64,000 nt of DNA from Candidatus Rokuibacteriota bacterium. GTDB lineage: Bacteria > Methylomirabilota > Methylomirabilia > Rokubacteriales > CSP1-6. Shown in pieces: positions 28,481 through 38,561 of the stretch. The notes under the pieces were generated by a model, which saw only the letters and a list, made by a program, of their open reading frames with translations, searched no databases and was not told the origin of the DNA. Positions within the stretch are counted from its first letter, which is position 1; the number at the start of each line of letters is the position of its first letter. A program made the position numbers and the translations under genes. The DNA is taken from positions 36,629-100,628 of the forward strand of contig QHTB01000134.1 of NCBI GenBank assembly GCA_003220615.1, read 5' to 3'.

Positions 28481-28680
28481 GCCGCCCCGCCGCTCGCCTC
28501 GGCCGGCGCACGGCCTGCGGCTCGCACTTTTCGATCATTTCACCGCTCGCCTCGGCCGGCGGCGGCCTTAGCTCGCACTACCACGCTCGCCTCGGCCGGC
28601 GCACGGCCTGCGGCTCGCACGCCCCTCGAGCCATTTCACCGCTCGCCTCGGCCGGCGGCCGGCCTCAGCTCGCACTACCA
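28481..28680 (-). repeat. Tandem array of about four units of the dispersed repeat family, inverted relative to 18638-18828
   Basis: CTCGCAC unit boundaries at 28521, 28572, 28614, 28669; core ATTTCACCGCTCGCCTCGGCC exact at 28537-28557 and 28633-28653. Confidence 0.85.
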
Positions 28681-29715
28681 TCTCCGCGTCTCGCCGTGCT
28701 TGAAGATCCACACACGGTCCGCGCCCAGGCCGCGCCGCTGGGCTTCCGCCACGAGGCGCTTGGGCGGCTCGGCCAGAGGCTCGTCGGCGAGGTCGAACGT
28801 CCCCCAGTGGATCGGCACGAACGCCTTGGCCGCCACGTCCTCGAAGGCCTGGAGCGCTTCCTCGGGCGTGGTGTGGCTGAGGCGCATGATCTCCGGGGGC
28901 AAGTACGCGCCGATCGGGATCGCGGCCAGATCGAACGGCCCAAGGCGAGCGCCGATGTCCTTGAAGACGCCGTAATACGCGGTGTCGCCGGCGAAGTAGA
29001 GGCGCCTGGAGCCCGCGATCGTCCAGCCACTCCAGAGCCGCCGGTTGCGATCCCACAGCGTCCGTCCGGAGAAGTGCTGGGCGGGCACGCAGGTGAACGT
29101 CAGGCCACGCAGGCTCGCGGCCTGCCACCAGTCGAGCTCCTCCACGTCGTCGATACCGAGGCCGGCGAACCACGCCTTCAGGCCGAGCGGCACCAGGAAG
29201 CGCGGACGGTGGGTCGCGGCCAGACGTTTGACGGTCTCGACGTCGAGGTGGTCGTAATGATCGTGCGAGATGACCACCACGTGGATCGCCGGCAGGTCGT
29301 CGAAACGCAGACCGGGTGGCGTCACCCGACCCGGCCCGCCGAACGACACCGGGCTGGCCCGCGGCGACCAGTGCGGATCGGTGAGGACGTTGACGCCATC
29401 GAGCTGGACGAGCAGCGTCGAATGCCCGACCCACGTCACCGTCGCCGCGGCCTGATTGTCGCGCAGCCGAGCCCCGTCGTTGACGGCGACCGGGAGCGAG
29501 ACCTTGCGCGGGTTGAACGTGGTGGACCAGATGCGAGCGACGAAGAACCGCGTTCGGAACCAGCCACCCGCCGGAGGATGGCTCGGATTGACGTTCGCGA
29601 AGCCCTGCTCGCGGTGATGGGCTGGCGCGCCGGGAACCGGGTTACCGACGCGGGCGCACGCCACACAGACGAACGCCAGCGCGATGAGGGTGAGACGGAG
29701 CAGCCGCAGGATCAG
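28675..29715 (-). CDS. MBL-fold metallohydrolase (NAPE-PLD-like), probable lipoprotein; start uncertain (CTG?)
   Basis: TWVGHSTLLVQLDGVNVLTDPHWSPRASP, VISHDHYDHLD, YFAGDTAYY, PIHWGTFDL. Confidence 0.88.
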   Translation of the reverse strand: MILRLLRLTLIALAFVCVACARVGNPVPGAPAHHREQGFANVNPSHPPAGGWFRTRFFVARIWSTTFNPRKVSLPVAVNDGARLRDNQAAATVTWVGHSTLLVQLDGVNVLTDPHWSPRASPVSFGGPGRVTPPGLRFDDLPAIHVVVISHDHYDHLDVETVKRLAATHRPRFLVPLGLKAWFAGLGIDDVEELDWWQAASLRGLTFTCVPAQHFSGRTLWDRNRRLWSGWTIAGSRRLYFAGDTAYYGVFKDIGARLGPFDLAAIPIGAYLPPEIMRLSHTTPEEALQAFEDVAAKAFVPIHWGTFDLADEPLAEPPKRLVAEAQRRGLGADRVWIFKHGETRRW

Positions 29716-30965
29716 CTGGTGGTCTTTCCGACCGGAAGCTCGACGATGAAGGCGGCGCCGCCGTCCGGCCGGTTCTCGCCCCACAGGCGTCCCGAGTGCT
29801 CCGAGATGATGCCGTAAGAGACCGACAGCCCGAGGCCACTGCCGTCGCCCGGCGGCTTCGTCGTGAAGAACGGATCGAAAATCTTCGGCAGCACGTCGGG
29901 CGGGATGCCGGGGCCGGTGTCGAGCACCTCGATGCGGCCGCCGCCGTCCACGGGCCCGACGCGCACGGTCAGGATGTGGGGCGGCGCCTGCCGGGCCATC
30001 GCCTGATGGGCGTTCTGGACCAGGTTCAGCAGCACCTGCTGGATCTGGTTCTCGTCGGCGTAGACGGGTGGGCACGGCGTGAACTCCGTCCGGATCTCGA
30101 CGTCGTCCTGGCGGAGCTGGTACGCCTTGAGCTCGAGCACGCGGCGCACCTGATCGGCCAGCGAGCACGGCCGCCGCTCCGGCGTGTAGTGCCTCGCGAA
30201 CATCAGGAGGTTCTGGACGATGCGGGCGGCCCGCGAGGTCTCCTCGGCGATGATGTTGAGCCGATCGCGTGCGCCTTCCTTGATGTCGCCGCTCGCCAGC
30301 AACAGATGCGACTGGCCGAGGATCGTCGTCAGCGGATTGTTGATCTCGTGGGCGACGCCCGAGGCCAGCTCGCCGACGGCCGAGAGCTTCTCGGCGCGGA
30401 TGAGCTGGGCCTGGGTGAGCTTCAGCTCCTCGATCTGCCGCTGGCTCTCCGAATAGAGCTTGGCGTTGTCGAGGGCGATCCCGATCTGGTGGCCGGTGGC
30501 TTCGAGCAGCGCCACCTCCAGCTCGTTGAAGCGATCGCTGGTCTGGCGGCCGAGCGAGAGCGTGCCGAGCACGCGGCCGCGGCTGCGGATGGGTACGCAC
30601 ACGAAGCCGCGGATGTCATCGGTCTTCACCGCGCGCTTGGCCGGCGGGAACAGGTGGGGATCGTCGGCGGCGGAATCGAGCAGGACCGTCTCGCCGGTGG
30701 CGGCGACCTTGCCGATGAGGCCGGCGCCCACTGGCAGCGTCTCGTTCACCTCGCGCAGGTGCGCGGACATGCCGCGCTCGCTGCGCAGGCGCAACCGGGT
30801 GCCGTCCTCCGACAGTACGTGCAGGCTGGCGATCTCGTGGCCGGTGACCTGGGTCAGCGAGTCGAGCGCCGTTTTCAGAACTTGCTCAACGTCGAGACTG
30901 CGGCTGACCGTCTCGGCGACCGAGTGGAGGATCTGAAGGTAGTGCTCGACGCCGCCGCGGTCAGA
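29712..30965 (-). CDS. GAF-domain sensor histidine kinase (N-terminal start not resolved)
   Basis: [56 protein letters not shown]-like sequence runs upstream of the first TTG (30794) to about 30960. Confidence 0.88.
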   Translation of the reverse strand, partial: SDRGGVEHYLQILHSVAETVSRSLDVEQVLKTALDSLTQVTGHEIASLHVLSEDGTRLRLRSERGMSAHLREVNETLPVGAGLIGKVAATGETVLLDSAADDPHLFPPAKRAVKTDDIRGFVCVPIRSRGRVLGTLSLGRQTSDRFNELEVALLEATGHQIGIALDNAKLYSESQRQIEELKLTQAQLIRAEKLSAVGELASGVAHEINNPLTTILGQSHLLLASGDIKEGARDRLNIIAEETSRAARIVQNLLMFARHYTPERRPCSLADQVRRVLELKAYQLRQDDVEIRTEFTPCPPVYADENQIQQVLLNLVQNAHQAMARQAPPHILTVRVGPVDGGGRIEVLDTGPGIPPDVLPKIFDPFFTTKPPGDGSGLGLSVSYGIISEHSGRLWGENRPDGGAAFIVELPVGKTTS

Positions 30966-31644
30966 CGTGGGAGAGGGCCTTTCGTACGCTGGCGAGCGCG
31001 CTCTCGAGGGCGGATTGGACGGCTGCAGTCAGATCGCCGAGGTCGGCAGCGATCGCGGTCAGCATCTCGATCTCGGCCAGCGCGGCGACCGCCGTCATCG
31101 GCCGCCCGGCGCTCGCCTCACGGGTCAACTCGAGCACGGCGCTCTCGAGCCGCGTCCCAACCGACTCGCGCGCGACCGGGGCCATGCCACGAGTGGCGCG
31201 AAACACCTGAAGCGCCAGGCCCTGGAACCAGTCCGGGGTGGCCTCGGTGGTTCCGACCGGCGCGAGGCCGCCGCTGTGCACGATGGCGGCCGACACGGCC
31301 CGGTCGAGATGTCCAAAATCGAACGGCTTGGAGACGTAGTCGAATGCGCCGATCTTGAGTGTCTCCCGCGCCAGCGCCGAGTCCTCGTTGGCGGTCACCA
31401 TGATCACGGCGAGGTCCGGATCGAGCTCGCGGAGCTTCTTGAGGACCTCGACGCCGTCCATCCCCGGCATGCGGATGTCGAGGAGTACCAGATCGGGCCG
31501 GTAGTGCTGCGCGACCGTCAGGGCATCGGCGCCCGTGCTGGCGGTTTCCACCGCGTATCCCTGCGAGCTGAAGTACTCGTTGAGGACCTCGAGCACCGGC
31601 GCCTCGTCGTCTACGAGCAAGAGGCGTCCCAGACTCTCCGTCAT
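30961..31644 (-). CDS. Response regulator with receiver domain and non-HTH helical C-terminal region
   Basis: RLLLVDDEAPVLEVL, LVLLDIRMPGMDG, FDYVSKPFD. Confidence 0.92.
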   Translation of the reverse strand: MTESLGRLLLVDDEAPVLEVLNEYFSSQGYAVETASTGADALTVAQHYRPDLVLLDIRMPGMDGVEVLKKLRELDPDLAVIMVTANEDSALARETLKIGAFDYVSKPFDFGHLDRAVSAAIVHSGGLAPVGTTEATPDWFQGLALQVFRATRGMAPVARESVGTRLESAVLELTREASAGRPMTAVAALAEIEMLTAIAADLGDLTAAVQSALESALASVRKALSHV

Positions 31645-32402
31645 GGCATTCTCCATCGCGTCGGCAACGAGAGTACGAACTCGGCCCCCGGTCCGCCGCT
31701 CGCCATGAGCCGCACGCTGCCGCCGTGAGCCTCGGCGATGGTCTGGGCCACGCACAGCCCGAGACCTGTCCCCGACGGCTTGGTGGTGAAGAACGGATCG
31801 AAGATCCGGGCTGCATCGTGGGTCGCGATGCCGCCGCCGGTGTCCCCCACGATCACCTCGACGCTGCCGTCGCGAGCACGGGCGTGGATCCGCAGCCGGC
31901 CACCGTCGGGCATGGCCTGCAGCGCGTTGAGCGTGAGCTGTCTGAGCGCGGTCGTGAGCTGACCGCTGTCGGCGACCACCGTCATGGCCTCGGGCGCGAC
32001 GTCGACCTCGGTGGTGACGATACGGTCCTCGGAGCTCTCGGCTCGGAGGTCCGACAGGACGTGCCCGATGATCTGGCCGAGATCGACGGACTCGAGCACG
32101 GGCACGCGCGGGCGGGCAAAAATCGAGAGACTCTCGATGATCTTCGACGCGCGCACGGCCTGTTCTCCCACCGTGCGCAGGGTCGTCTCGAGCTTGCCGG
32201 GCGGCAGAGGCTTGCCCCCCTTCATGGCGAGCTCGAGGAGCTGGACTCGGGCAAGGATGACGGCGAGGGGATTCCGAAGCTCGTGGGCAATACCGGCGGC
32301 CAGGCGGGCCAGCGTCGCGGTCTTGTCCGCCAGCAACCGGGCAGCGAGGGCCGTTGATTCGTTGCTGGCCGAGGCGCTGCTCGGCACCGCCCCGACACTC
32401 AT
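31641..32402 (-). CDS. Sensor histidine kinase
   Basis: [51 protein letters not shown] overlap with the response regulator. Confidence 0.92.
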   Translation of the reverse strand: MSVGAVPSSASASNESTALAARLLADKTATLARLAAGIAHELRNPLAVILARVQLLELAMKGGKPLPPGKLETTLRTVGEQAVRASKIIESLSIFARPRVPVLESVDLGQIIGHVLSDLRAESSEDRIVTTEVDVAPEAMTVVADSGQLTTALRQLTLNALQAMPDGGRLRIHARARDGSVEVIVGDTGGGIATHDAARIFDPFFTTKPSGTGLGLCVAQTIAEAHGGSVRLMASGGPGAEFVLSLPTRWRMP

Positions 32403-32420
32403 AAAAACTATTCTAGCCGC

Positions 32421-35108
32421 TCACCCCCCAACCCGGCCGACGAACTCGTAAACGATCTGGAGGGCCTGATCGACGCGGCCAAGCTCCTTTGTGCCAGCCT
32501 GAGCCAGCTCGGGACGACCTCCGCCACTGCCGCCGGCGGCCTTCGCCACCTCCTGGATCAGTCGTCCGGCATGGAAGCGCGGGATCAGGTCCTTGCTCAC
32601 GGCCGCCACCAGGTTGGCCCTCCCGTCCTGGACGCTCGCGACGCAGATGATGCCCGAGCCGAGCCGCTCTCGCAGACGGTCCACCACCGTGCGCAGGCCC
32701 TCGGCGTCGAGCCCGTCCACACGGCCGGCGATGACGGCCACGCCGTTGACCTGGCGGGCCCCGTCCACGAGCTCGTCGGCGCGCGACCGCGCCAGCCGGG
32801 CCTCCATCTCCTGGAGCTGCTTCTCCAGCGCGCGCTGCTCGTCGACGAGCTTGCGCAGCCGCTGCGGGACCTCGCCGGGCGAGATCTTCAAGATGTCGGC
32901 GGCCTCCTTGAGGGCTCGCTCCTGCCGCGCGACCGCGGCCAGCGCGGCCGGCCCGGCCACAGCCTCCACGCGCCGGACGCCGGAGGCGACGGCGCCCTCG
33001 CTAGCCACCTTGAGGAGGCCGATCTGGCCGGTCTGGTCCAGATGCGTGCCGCCACAGAGCTCCACGGAAAAGTCGCCGATCCGGATGACCGCGACGCGCT
33101 GGCCGTACTTCTCGCCGAAGAGCGCGAGCGCGCCCGAGCGCAGCGCTTCGTCGAGGTCCATCTCCTGGCGCGTGACCTGGACGTTGGCCTGGACCTGCTC
33201 GTTGACGAGGTCCTCGATCTGCTCCACCTCGCGGTCCTTGACGGCCGCGCCGTGGGAGAAGTCGAAGCGCAGGTGATCGGGCGCCACCAGCGAGCCGGCC
33301 TGCGCGACGTGCGAGCCGAGCACCTTGCGGAGCGCGGCGTGGAGCAGATGCGTCCCGGTGTGGTGCTGGCGCAGGCCCTGGCGGCGCGGCGACTCCACGC
33401 TGACCGCCACGTCTTCGCCCTCGCGGAAGCCGCCGCTGCTCACGCGCACGCGGTGGACGAGAAGCTTCGGGCCGCGGTAGTACGTGTCGACGATCTCGCC
33501 ACGGCCGTTGCGCCCGACGAGCGCGCCGGTGTCACCCATCTGACCGCCCGACTCGGCGTAGGCCGGGGTGCGATCGAGGATCACCTCGACCTCGGCGCCC
33601 TCCGCCACTTCGGTCACACGCCGCAGCCCATCCGTGCCGTCGACGAGGGCCAGGATCCGTGCCGGCGACGTGAGCGTCTCGTAGCCGACGAACTGCACCG
33701 GCGTGATGTCGGCGGCGAGCCGATGATAGAGCCCCGACCCGTCGCCACCTTCCTCGGCCGCAAACGCCGCGCCGGCCCGGGCCCGCTCACGCTGGGCGTC
33801 CATCTCGCGCTTCCACGTGACCTCGGTCGCGTCGGTCACGCGCCAGCCGGCGTCCTGGAGGACTTCCTCGGCGAGGTCGCGCGGGAAGCCGTACGTGTCG
33901 TAGAGCGTGAACAGGAACTTCCCGTCGATGGCCCGTCCCTGCCCCTGCCGCCCCTGCGCGGTGAAGAACTCCTCGATCTTCTCCATCCCGACGTCGAGCG
34001 TCTGCGCGAAGCGCTCTTCCTCCTGGCGGACGACCTCCTGGATGCGAGCGCGCTCGGGCATCAGCTCCGGATAGGCCGACTTCATCACGGCGGCGACCCA
34101 ATCGATCGACTTGTAGAGGAACGGCTCCCGGAGTCCGAGCCGGCGGCCGTGGCGCATGGCCCGGCGCATGATCCGGCGCAGGACATAACCCCGCCACTCG
34201 TTGGACGGTGTCACACCGTCGCCGATCAGGAACGTCGTCGCCCGCGCGTGGTCGGCGATGACGCGCATGGAGACGTCGTCCTCGGAATCGGCGCCGCCGT
34301 ACGGCTTGCCCGACAGCGTGGCGACGCGATCGACCAGCGGGCGCAGCAGGTCGGTGTCGTAGTTCGAGAGCTTGCCCTGCATGACCGCGGCGATGCGCTC
34401 GAGCCCCATGCCGGTGTCGATCGACGGCCGCGGCAGGGGCGTCCGGGTTCCGGTCGTGTCGCAGTAGAACTGCATGAACACGAGATTCCAGATCTCGAGC
34501 CAGCGGTCACACTCGCAGGCCGGGCCGAGACACTTCCGGCCGGCCGCCTCCTCCGCGCACGGCAGGTGATCGCCTTGATGAAAGTGGACTTCCGAGCACG
34601 GGCCGCAGGGACCGTGATCGCCCATGGCCCAGAAGTTGTCCTTCTCGCCGAGGCGCAGGATGCGATCGTTGCCGAAGCCGGCGACCTTCTTCCAGAGCGC
34701 GAACGCGTCGTCGTCGTCGGTGAAGACCGTGGCCATCAGCCGTTTTCGGTCGAGGCCGAGATCACGCGTCAGGAACTCCCAGGCATAGCCGATGGCGTCG
34801 GCCTTGAAGTAGTCTCCGAACGAGAAGTTGCCGAGCATCTCGAAGAACGTGTGATGGCGGGCGGTCCGTCCGACGTTCTCGAGGTCGTTGTGCTTCCCGC
34901 CGGCGCGGACGCACTTCTGGCACGAGGTGGCGCGCCTGTACTCCCGCTGCTCCTCGCCCGTGAAGACACGCTTGAACTGCACCATGCCGGCATTGGTGAA
35001 GAGCAGCGTGGGATCGTCGCCCGGCACGAGCGACGACGAGCGCACACGGCGGTGGCCGCGGTCCTCGAAATAGCGGAGAAATTCTTCACGCAAGCGGTCG
35101 CCGGTCAT
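32421..35108 (-). CDS. alaS: Alanine--tRNA ligase
   Basis: LREEFLRYFEDRGHRRVRSSSLVPGDDPTLLFTNAGMVQFKRVF; C-terminal editing motifs HHTGTHLLHAAL and CGGTH. Confidence 0.97.
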   Translation of the reverse strand: MTGDRLREEFLRYFEDRGHRRVRSSSLVPGDDPTLLFTNAGMVQFKRVFTGEEQREYRRATSCQKCVRAGGKHNDLENVGRTARHHTFFEMLGNFSFGDYFKADAIGYAWEFLTRDLGLDRKRLMATVFTDDDDAFALWKKVAGFGNDRILRLGEKDNFWAMGDHGPCGPCSEVHFHQGDHLPCAEEAAGRKCLGPACECDRWLEIWNLVFMQFYCDTTGTRTPLPRPSIDTGMGLERIAAVMQGKLSNYDTDLLRPLVDRVATLSGKPYGGADSEDDVSMRVIADHARATTFLIGDGVTPSNEWRGYVLRRIMRRAMRHGRRLGLREPFLYKSIDWVAAVMKSAYPELMPERARIQEVVRQEEERFAQTLDVGMEKIEEFFTAQGRQGQGRAIDGKFLFTLYDTYGFPRDLAEEVLQDAGWRVTDATEVTWKREMDAQRERARAGAAFAAEEGGDGSGLYHRLAADITPVQFVGYETLTSPARILALVDGTDGLRRVTEVAEGAEVEVILDRTPAYAESGGQMGDTGALVGRNGRGEIVDTYYRGPKLLVHRVRVSSGGFREGEDVAVSVESPRRQGLRQHHTGTHLLHAALRKVLGSHVAQAGSLVAPDHLRFDFSHGAAVKDREVEQIEDLVNEQVQANVQVTRQEMDLDEALRSGALALFGEKYGQRVAVIRIGDFSVELCGGTHLDQTGQIGLLKVASEGAVASGVRRVEAVAGPAALAAVARQERALKEAADILKISPGEVPQRLRKLVDEQRALEKQLQEMEARLARSRADELVDGARQVNGVAVIAGRVDGLDAEGLRTVVDRLRERLGSGIICVASVQDGRANLVAAVSKDLIPRFHAGRLIQEVAKAAGGSGGGRPELAQAGTKELGRVDQALQIVYEFVGRVGG

Positions 35109-35742
35109 CGTGGCTCATTGTAGCAGGCGGGTCGACGAACCGCGCCGACCGCTGCGCGGACTCAGGACGCAGTGGAGCGGAGGAGATCGCGTCAACGACC
35201 ACGCATCGCGTATCGACGCGCGCGCCGCCGGTTCGTATCTCGACGCGGCTCGTTCGCGGTCGAAGTCTCTCAGGAGACCGCGACGCCGACCCCGCCGAGT
35301 CGTTGCGATTTCAGTCCGAAGAGCGGGCGCCGTTCGCGTGGGGCACGGTGCACGACGAACGGCGCCGCTCCTCCTTCAGAGAACATCCACAACGAAGAGA
35401 CATCACAGGCGCCCACACCGACTCATGCAAGCGGCGCACCCGAGAAGAAACTCACGCGTTGACGCAGGTGACGGCATCCGTGCGTCTCGTCATCCCTCGA
35501 ATCCGTCAGGTTCCACGCCCCTTCGATTCGTTGAGTCGCGGATATAGAACTTTACAGTGGTGACGGCGCGAGGCGTGCGGTCGTCGTTCCAGATCGCTGC
35601 GAAATCCGCATCTTTTGCCGCGGCCTCATCCAGACGATAGAGTCTTGCCGGCTTCCAGTTCGTTGGTTTCACGAAGATTAGGTCTCCTTCATTCCGAGGT
35701 TTAGGAGTTTGGCGCGACTTGTGCCTCGGCGCTCTCTCCCTG

Positions 35743-35757
35743 GTTGTGCAGCACAAC
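35743..35757. promoter_or_regulatory. Perfect 15-bp palindrome GTTGTGC-A-GCACAAC upstream of a secreted-protein gene
   Basis: 7-bp arms, 1-nt centre, 21 nt before the ATG at 35779. Confidence 0.45.
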
Positions 35758-35778
35758 ATTGTTTTGAGGAGGATCACG

Positions 35779-36189
35779 ATGAACGTTTCACGGTTGGCTC
35801 TCTCGTTGGCTCTCGTCGGACTCGCTGTCGCGCCGTGGCTCACGCTGGTTCCGCAGGCCGACGCCGCCGATGCCAAGGCGAAGTGTCGGGTGGGAGCGAA
35901 TCCCGCTCGCGTGCAGATCGCCGTTGGCGCGAACGGGTTGGCCGCGGGCACTGCGCAATTCCAGGTGACGGCGGGCGGAAATGCTTCGAGCGTCCTCACC
36001 AATGCGGTCGACGCACTGGGCGACGCTGCGGCGGAGTGGGACAGCGCGATCGCCGTTGGTGACATCGCCGAAGGTACACGGGGAACGATCGACGCGGCGT
36101 TCGTCGCGGCTGGCGGAATCGTGACGGCGACGGTGAGCCAGGGCGGGGCTGTCGTCGCCACCGCCTCGGCAAAGTGCAGCGCGAAGTAA
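35779..36189 (+). CDS. Hypothetical secreted protein
   Basis: Signal peptide MNVSRLALSLALVGLAVAPWLTLVPQADA; GAGGAGG RBS. Confidence 0.75.
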   Translation: MNVSRLALSLALVGLAVAPWLTLVPQADAADAKAKCRVGANPARVQIAVGANGLAAGTAQFQVTAGGNASSVLTNAVDALGDAAAEWDSAIAVGDIAEGTRGTIDAAFVAAGGIVTATVSQGGAVVATASAKCSAK

Positions 36190-36283
36190 AGGCGAGAAGG
36201 CTCGTCACGCCGGTCGCCCCTGCTCGGGGGGCTCCGGCGGACCGTCGAGTGCCCATGGCACCGAGAAAGCCGAGGCAGACTGA

Positions 36284-37450
36284 ATGAAGGCTCGCAGGGT
36301 CGGCCCCGTGGTCGCGTGCTTGCTCCTCCACGTCGCCTGGGCGTACGCCGGCGCCAACGATGAAGCCGATGGAGTCGTTCGCGCAAACCAGCACGACGTG
36401 ATTCAGGTCACGGGCGGCTTGCTGACGGTCAGTGTTGACCGATCGCCGCTCTTCATCGTCCTGGACGTCATCGCGCGTCAGAGCGGCGTCAGCATCCGAT
36501 GCGATGCGCCCATCGCAGAGACGGTGACCGCGAACCTTCGCGATATCGCTCTCGACGAGGGTCTGACGCGAATCGTCGGAGCCCGAAGCGCCGTTTTCGT
36601 GTACTCCGATAACGCCGCGGCCGGTCACCGTCCAAGACTGGTGGAAGTCCGTGTCTACGCGGATCAAGCGCCCCCACCGGGCTCTCCTGCGGCTGCTTCG
36701 GCTGATCAGCAATGGCGCGTCGAATCGGCCGAGGACGTCGCCAGTACCGGCGGAGCCAGCGGGACGTTCGCCCGTTCTTCGAGCAGTACCGAGGATCAAT
36801 CGGATACCGGACGATCGGCGCCGGCCCTCCGGCAGTTGACTCGAGCCCTGTCGGAGGAGCACGAGCCGTCGGCGCGGGCGCGCGCGGCCATCGCGCTCGG
36901 GAGAATCGGCGGGGCCGAAGCAATCGTCCACCTGGCCGCGTCCATTGCGACGGATCCGGCGACCGCCGTTCGGGAAGCCGCTGCGGCCGCTCTGGGAAGG
37001 ACCTGGAGCGAGCACGCCGTCGCGCCGCTGATCCAGGCGTTGCTCGAGGATCAGGGCTCCTTCGTTCGCGAGGCCGCGGCCCACGCGCTCGGAGAGCTCT
37101 GGAGCGAAACCGCCGTGGAGGCGCTCGCGCGAGCCCTTTCGGTGGATCCGAGACACTCCGTCCGCGAGGCGGCCGCCGAAGCGCTTGGCAAGATCGGAAC
37201 TCCCGCGACCATGGACGTCCTGGTCGGAGCACTCGGCGACGCCCATTCCACGGTCCGAGAGAGTGCGGCGGCAGCGCTCGGCGAGACCGGGCGCCCGGAC
37301 GCCCTCGGCGCGCTGACCCAGACCGCCCGGACAGACGCCGATCCCTGGGTACGACAAAATGCGGCAGGCGCCGTCGCGAAGCTCACTCGTGACGAGGCGG
37401 GTCGGAAACACCATCGCAGACGACATCACACGACAGCGGACGAGAGGTGA
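36284..37450 (+). CDS. Exported HEAT-repeat protein with N-terminal STN-like segment
   Basis: Signal peptide; repeats such as AVREAAAAALGRTWSEHAVAPLIQALLED. Confidence 0.82.
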   Translation: MKARRVGPVVACLLLHVAWAYAGANDEADGVVRANQHDVIQVTGGLLTVSVDRSPLFIVLDVIARQSGVSIRCDAPIAETVTANLRDIALDEGLTRIVGARSAVFVYSDNAAAGHRPRLVEVRVYADQAPPPGSPAAASADQQWRVESAEDVASTGGASGTFARSSSSTEDQSDTGRSAPALRQLTRALSEEHEPSARARAAIALGRIGGAEAIVHLAASIATDPATAVREAAAAALGRTWSEHAVAPLIQALLEDQGSFVREAAAHALGELWSETAVEALARALSVDPRHSVREAAAEALGKIGTPATMDVLVGALGDAHSTVRESAAAALGETGRPDALGALTQTARTDADPWVRQNAAGAVAKLTRDEAGRKHHRRRHHTTADER

Positions 37451-37632
37451 GACGGGCGAGCCGGTGCCTGACATGTCGATCAAGAATGTATCGTCTCGGC
37501 TTCGAGGTGAAGGACGACGGGACGACGGTCTTCCATTATGAGTGCGCGAGATACGGGCACGTGTGGACAAAGACGTTGACGCGAGTCGAAACGTCTACGC
37601 GATCGCAGTCTCCGGAGGAGCCTTCACGATAG
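37447..37632 (+). CDS. Small protein with CxxC zinc-ribbon-like half motif, start overlapping the HEAT gene
   Basis: GTGA overlap; CLTCRSRMYRLGFEVKDDGTTVFHYECARYGHVWTKT. Confidence 0.4.
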   Translation: MRRASRCLTCRSRMYRLGFEVKDDGTTVFHYECARYGHVWTKTLTRVETSTRSQSPEEPSR

Positions 37633-37641
37633 GCTGGGACG

Positions 37642-38499
37642 TCACGGATCGTTCTCCTTCCTTGCTTCGCTTCGGAACGGCTTCACCAGCAGTCGGGCCT
37701 GACGCACGATGCCGCGACGCATTCGAAGCCACTCTGCATCGCGGTAGAACAGCCCATCGAAGCAGCCGACGAAGACGTCGAGGATGTCGAGATGCACGGA
37801 GGCGAGGAACATGAGCGCGCCGTCGACCCCGCGTCGCGATGTTTCGGCGTTCGCGAAGCGCACGACGGCTGGACGGGGGTACGCGGGGTTCGGCTGCCGC
37901 TCGATGCGCCACCGTTGCATCGAAAGAAACTCCGGCATGAAGTGGATGCCGGAGTCCGACATGACTCCGAGCTTCGCTCGAAGTGATTCGACCAGCTGAC
38001 TCCCGGGATAGATCACGTTCTTGCTCGGCTGTTTCGGCTTCACACCCGTCCGCCGATCGGCCCAGCGCGCCAGTCGCCGCTCGGCGTCGATCCACCGGTC
38101 GCGATTTTCCGGATCGTCCTTGATGGCGACCGCCAAACAGGCGGCCTCGATCCCACGCCGGATGACTCCAAGCGCATCCGCTGGCAACCCTCGGCTGATC
38201 GTCGCCGCCGCGGAGAGGAGCGTCTGCTGGCAGGCCACGAGGAGCTGGAAGAGGTCCGGGGATGGATTCGGTCCGAGCACGTGGACCGAGCGATCGTAGA
38301 GGGCGCCGATCGCTTCGATCAGTGCAAATTCCGGTCGTTGCCTCAATTCCTGGAGGGCGTGTTCCTGAGCGGCCAGGTAACCGTCAAACCCGTTCGCCTC
38401 GGTCACGGCGTCGGGCCCTGGCGCTCCGGCCTGGCGGCTTCGGGAGGGATCACGACGGCGGTGAACGGCAGGGCAGGGAGCGATCGGCAGAGCATGCAC
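37642..38499 (-). CDS. Hypothetical protein
   Basis: Long ORF with consistent amino-acid composition, no recognised motif; start uncertain. Confidence 0.6.
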   Translation of the reverse strand: MHALPIAPCPAVHRRRDPSRSRQAGAPGPDAVTEANGFDGYLAAQEHALQELRQRPEFALIEAIGALYDRSVHVLGPNPSPDLFQLLVACQQTLLSAAATISRGLPADALGVIRRGIEAACLAVAIKDDPENRDRWIDAERRLARWADRRTGVKPKQPSKNVIYPGSQLVESLRAKLGVMSDSGIHFMPEFLSMQRWRIERQPNPAYPRPAVVRFANAETSRRGVDGALMFLASVHLDILDVFVGCFDGLFYRDAEWLRMRRGIVRQARLLVKPFRSEARKENDP

Positions 38500-38561
38500 C
38501 CACGATGACGAAGACCGCTGGAACGAGGTTTACATCCCGGCTTTCGGTTCGGAGGGGCCGG

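Noticed and set aside
32571-35123. 850-aa plus-strand ORF antisense to alaS
   Set aside because: Composition typical of antisense frame; alaS is unambiguous on the minus strand.
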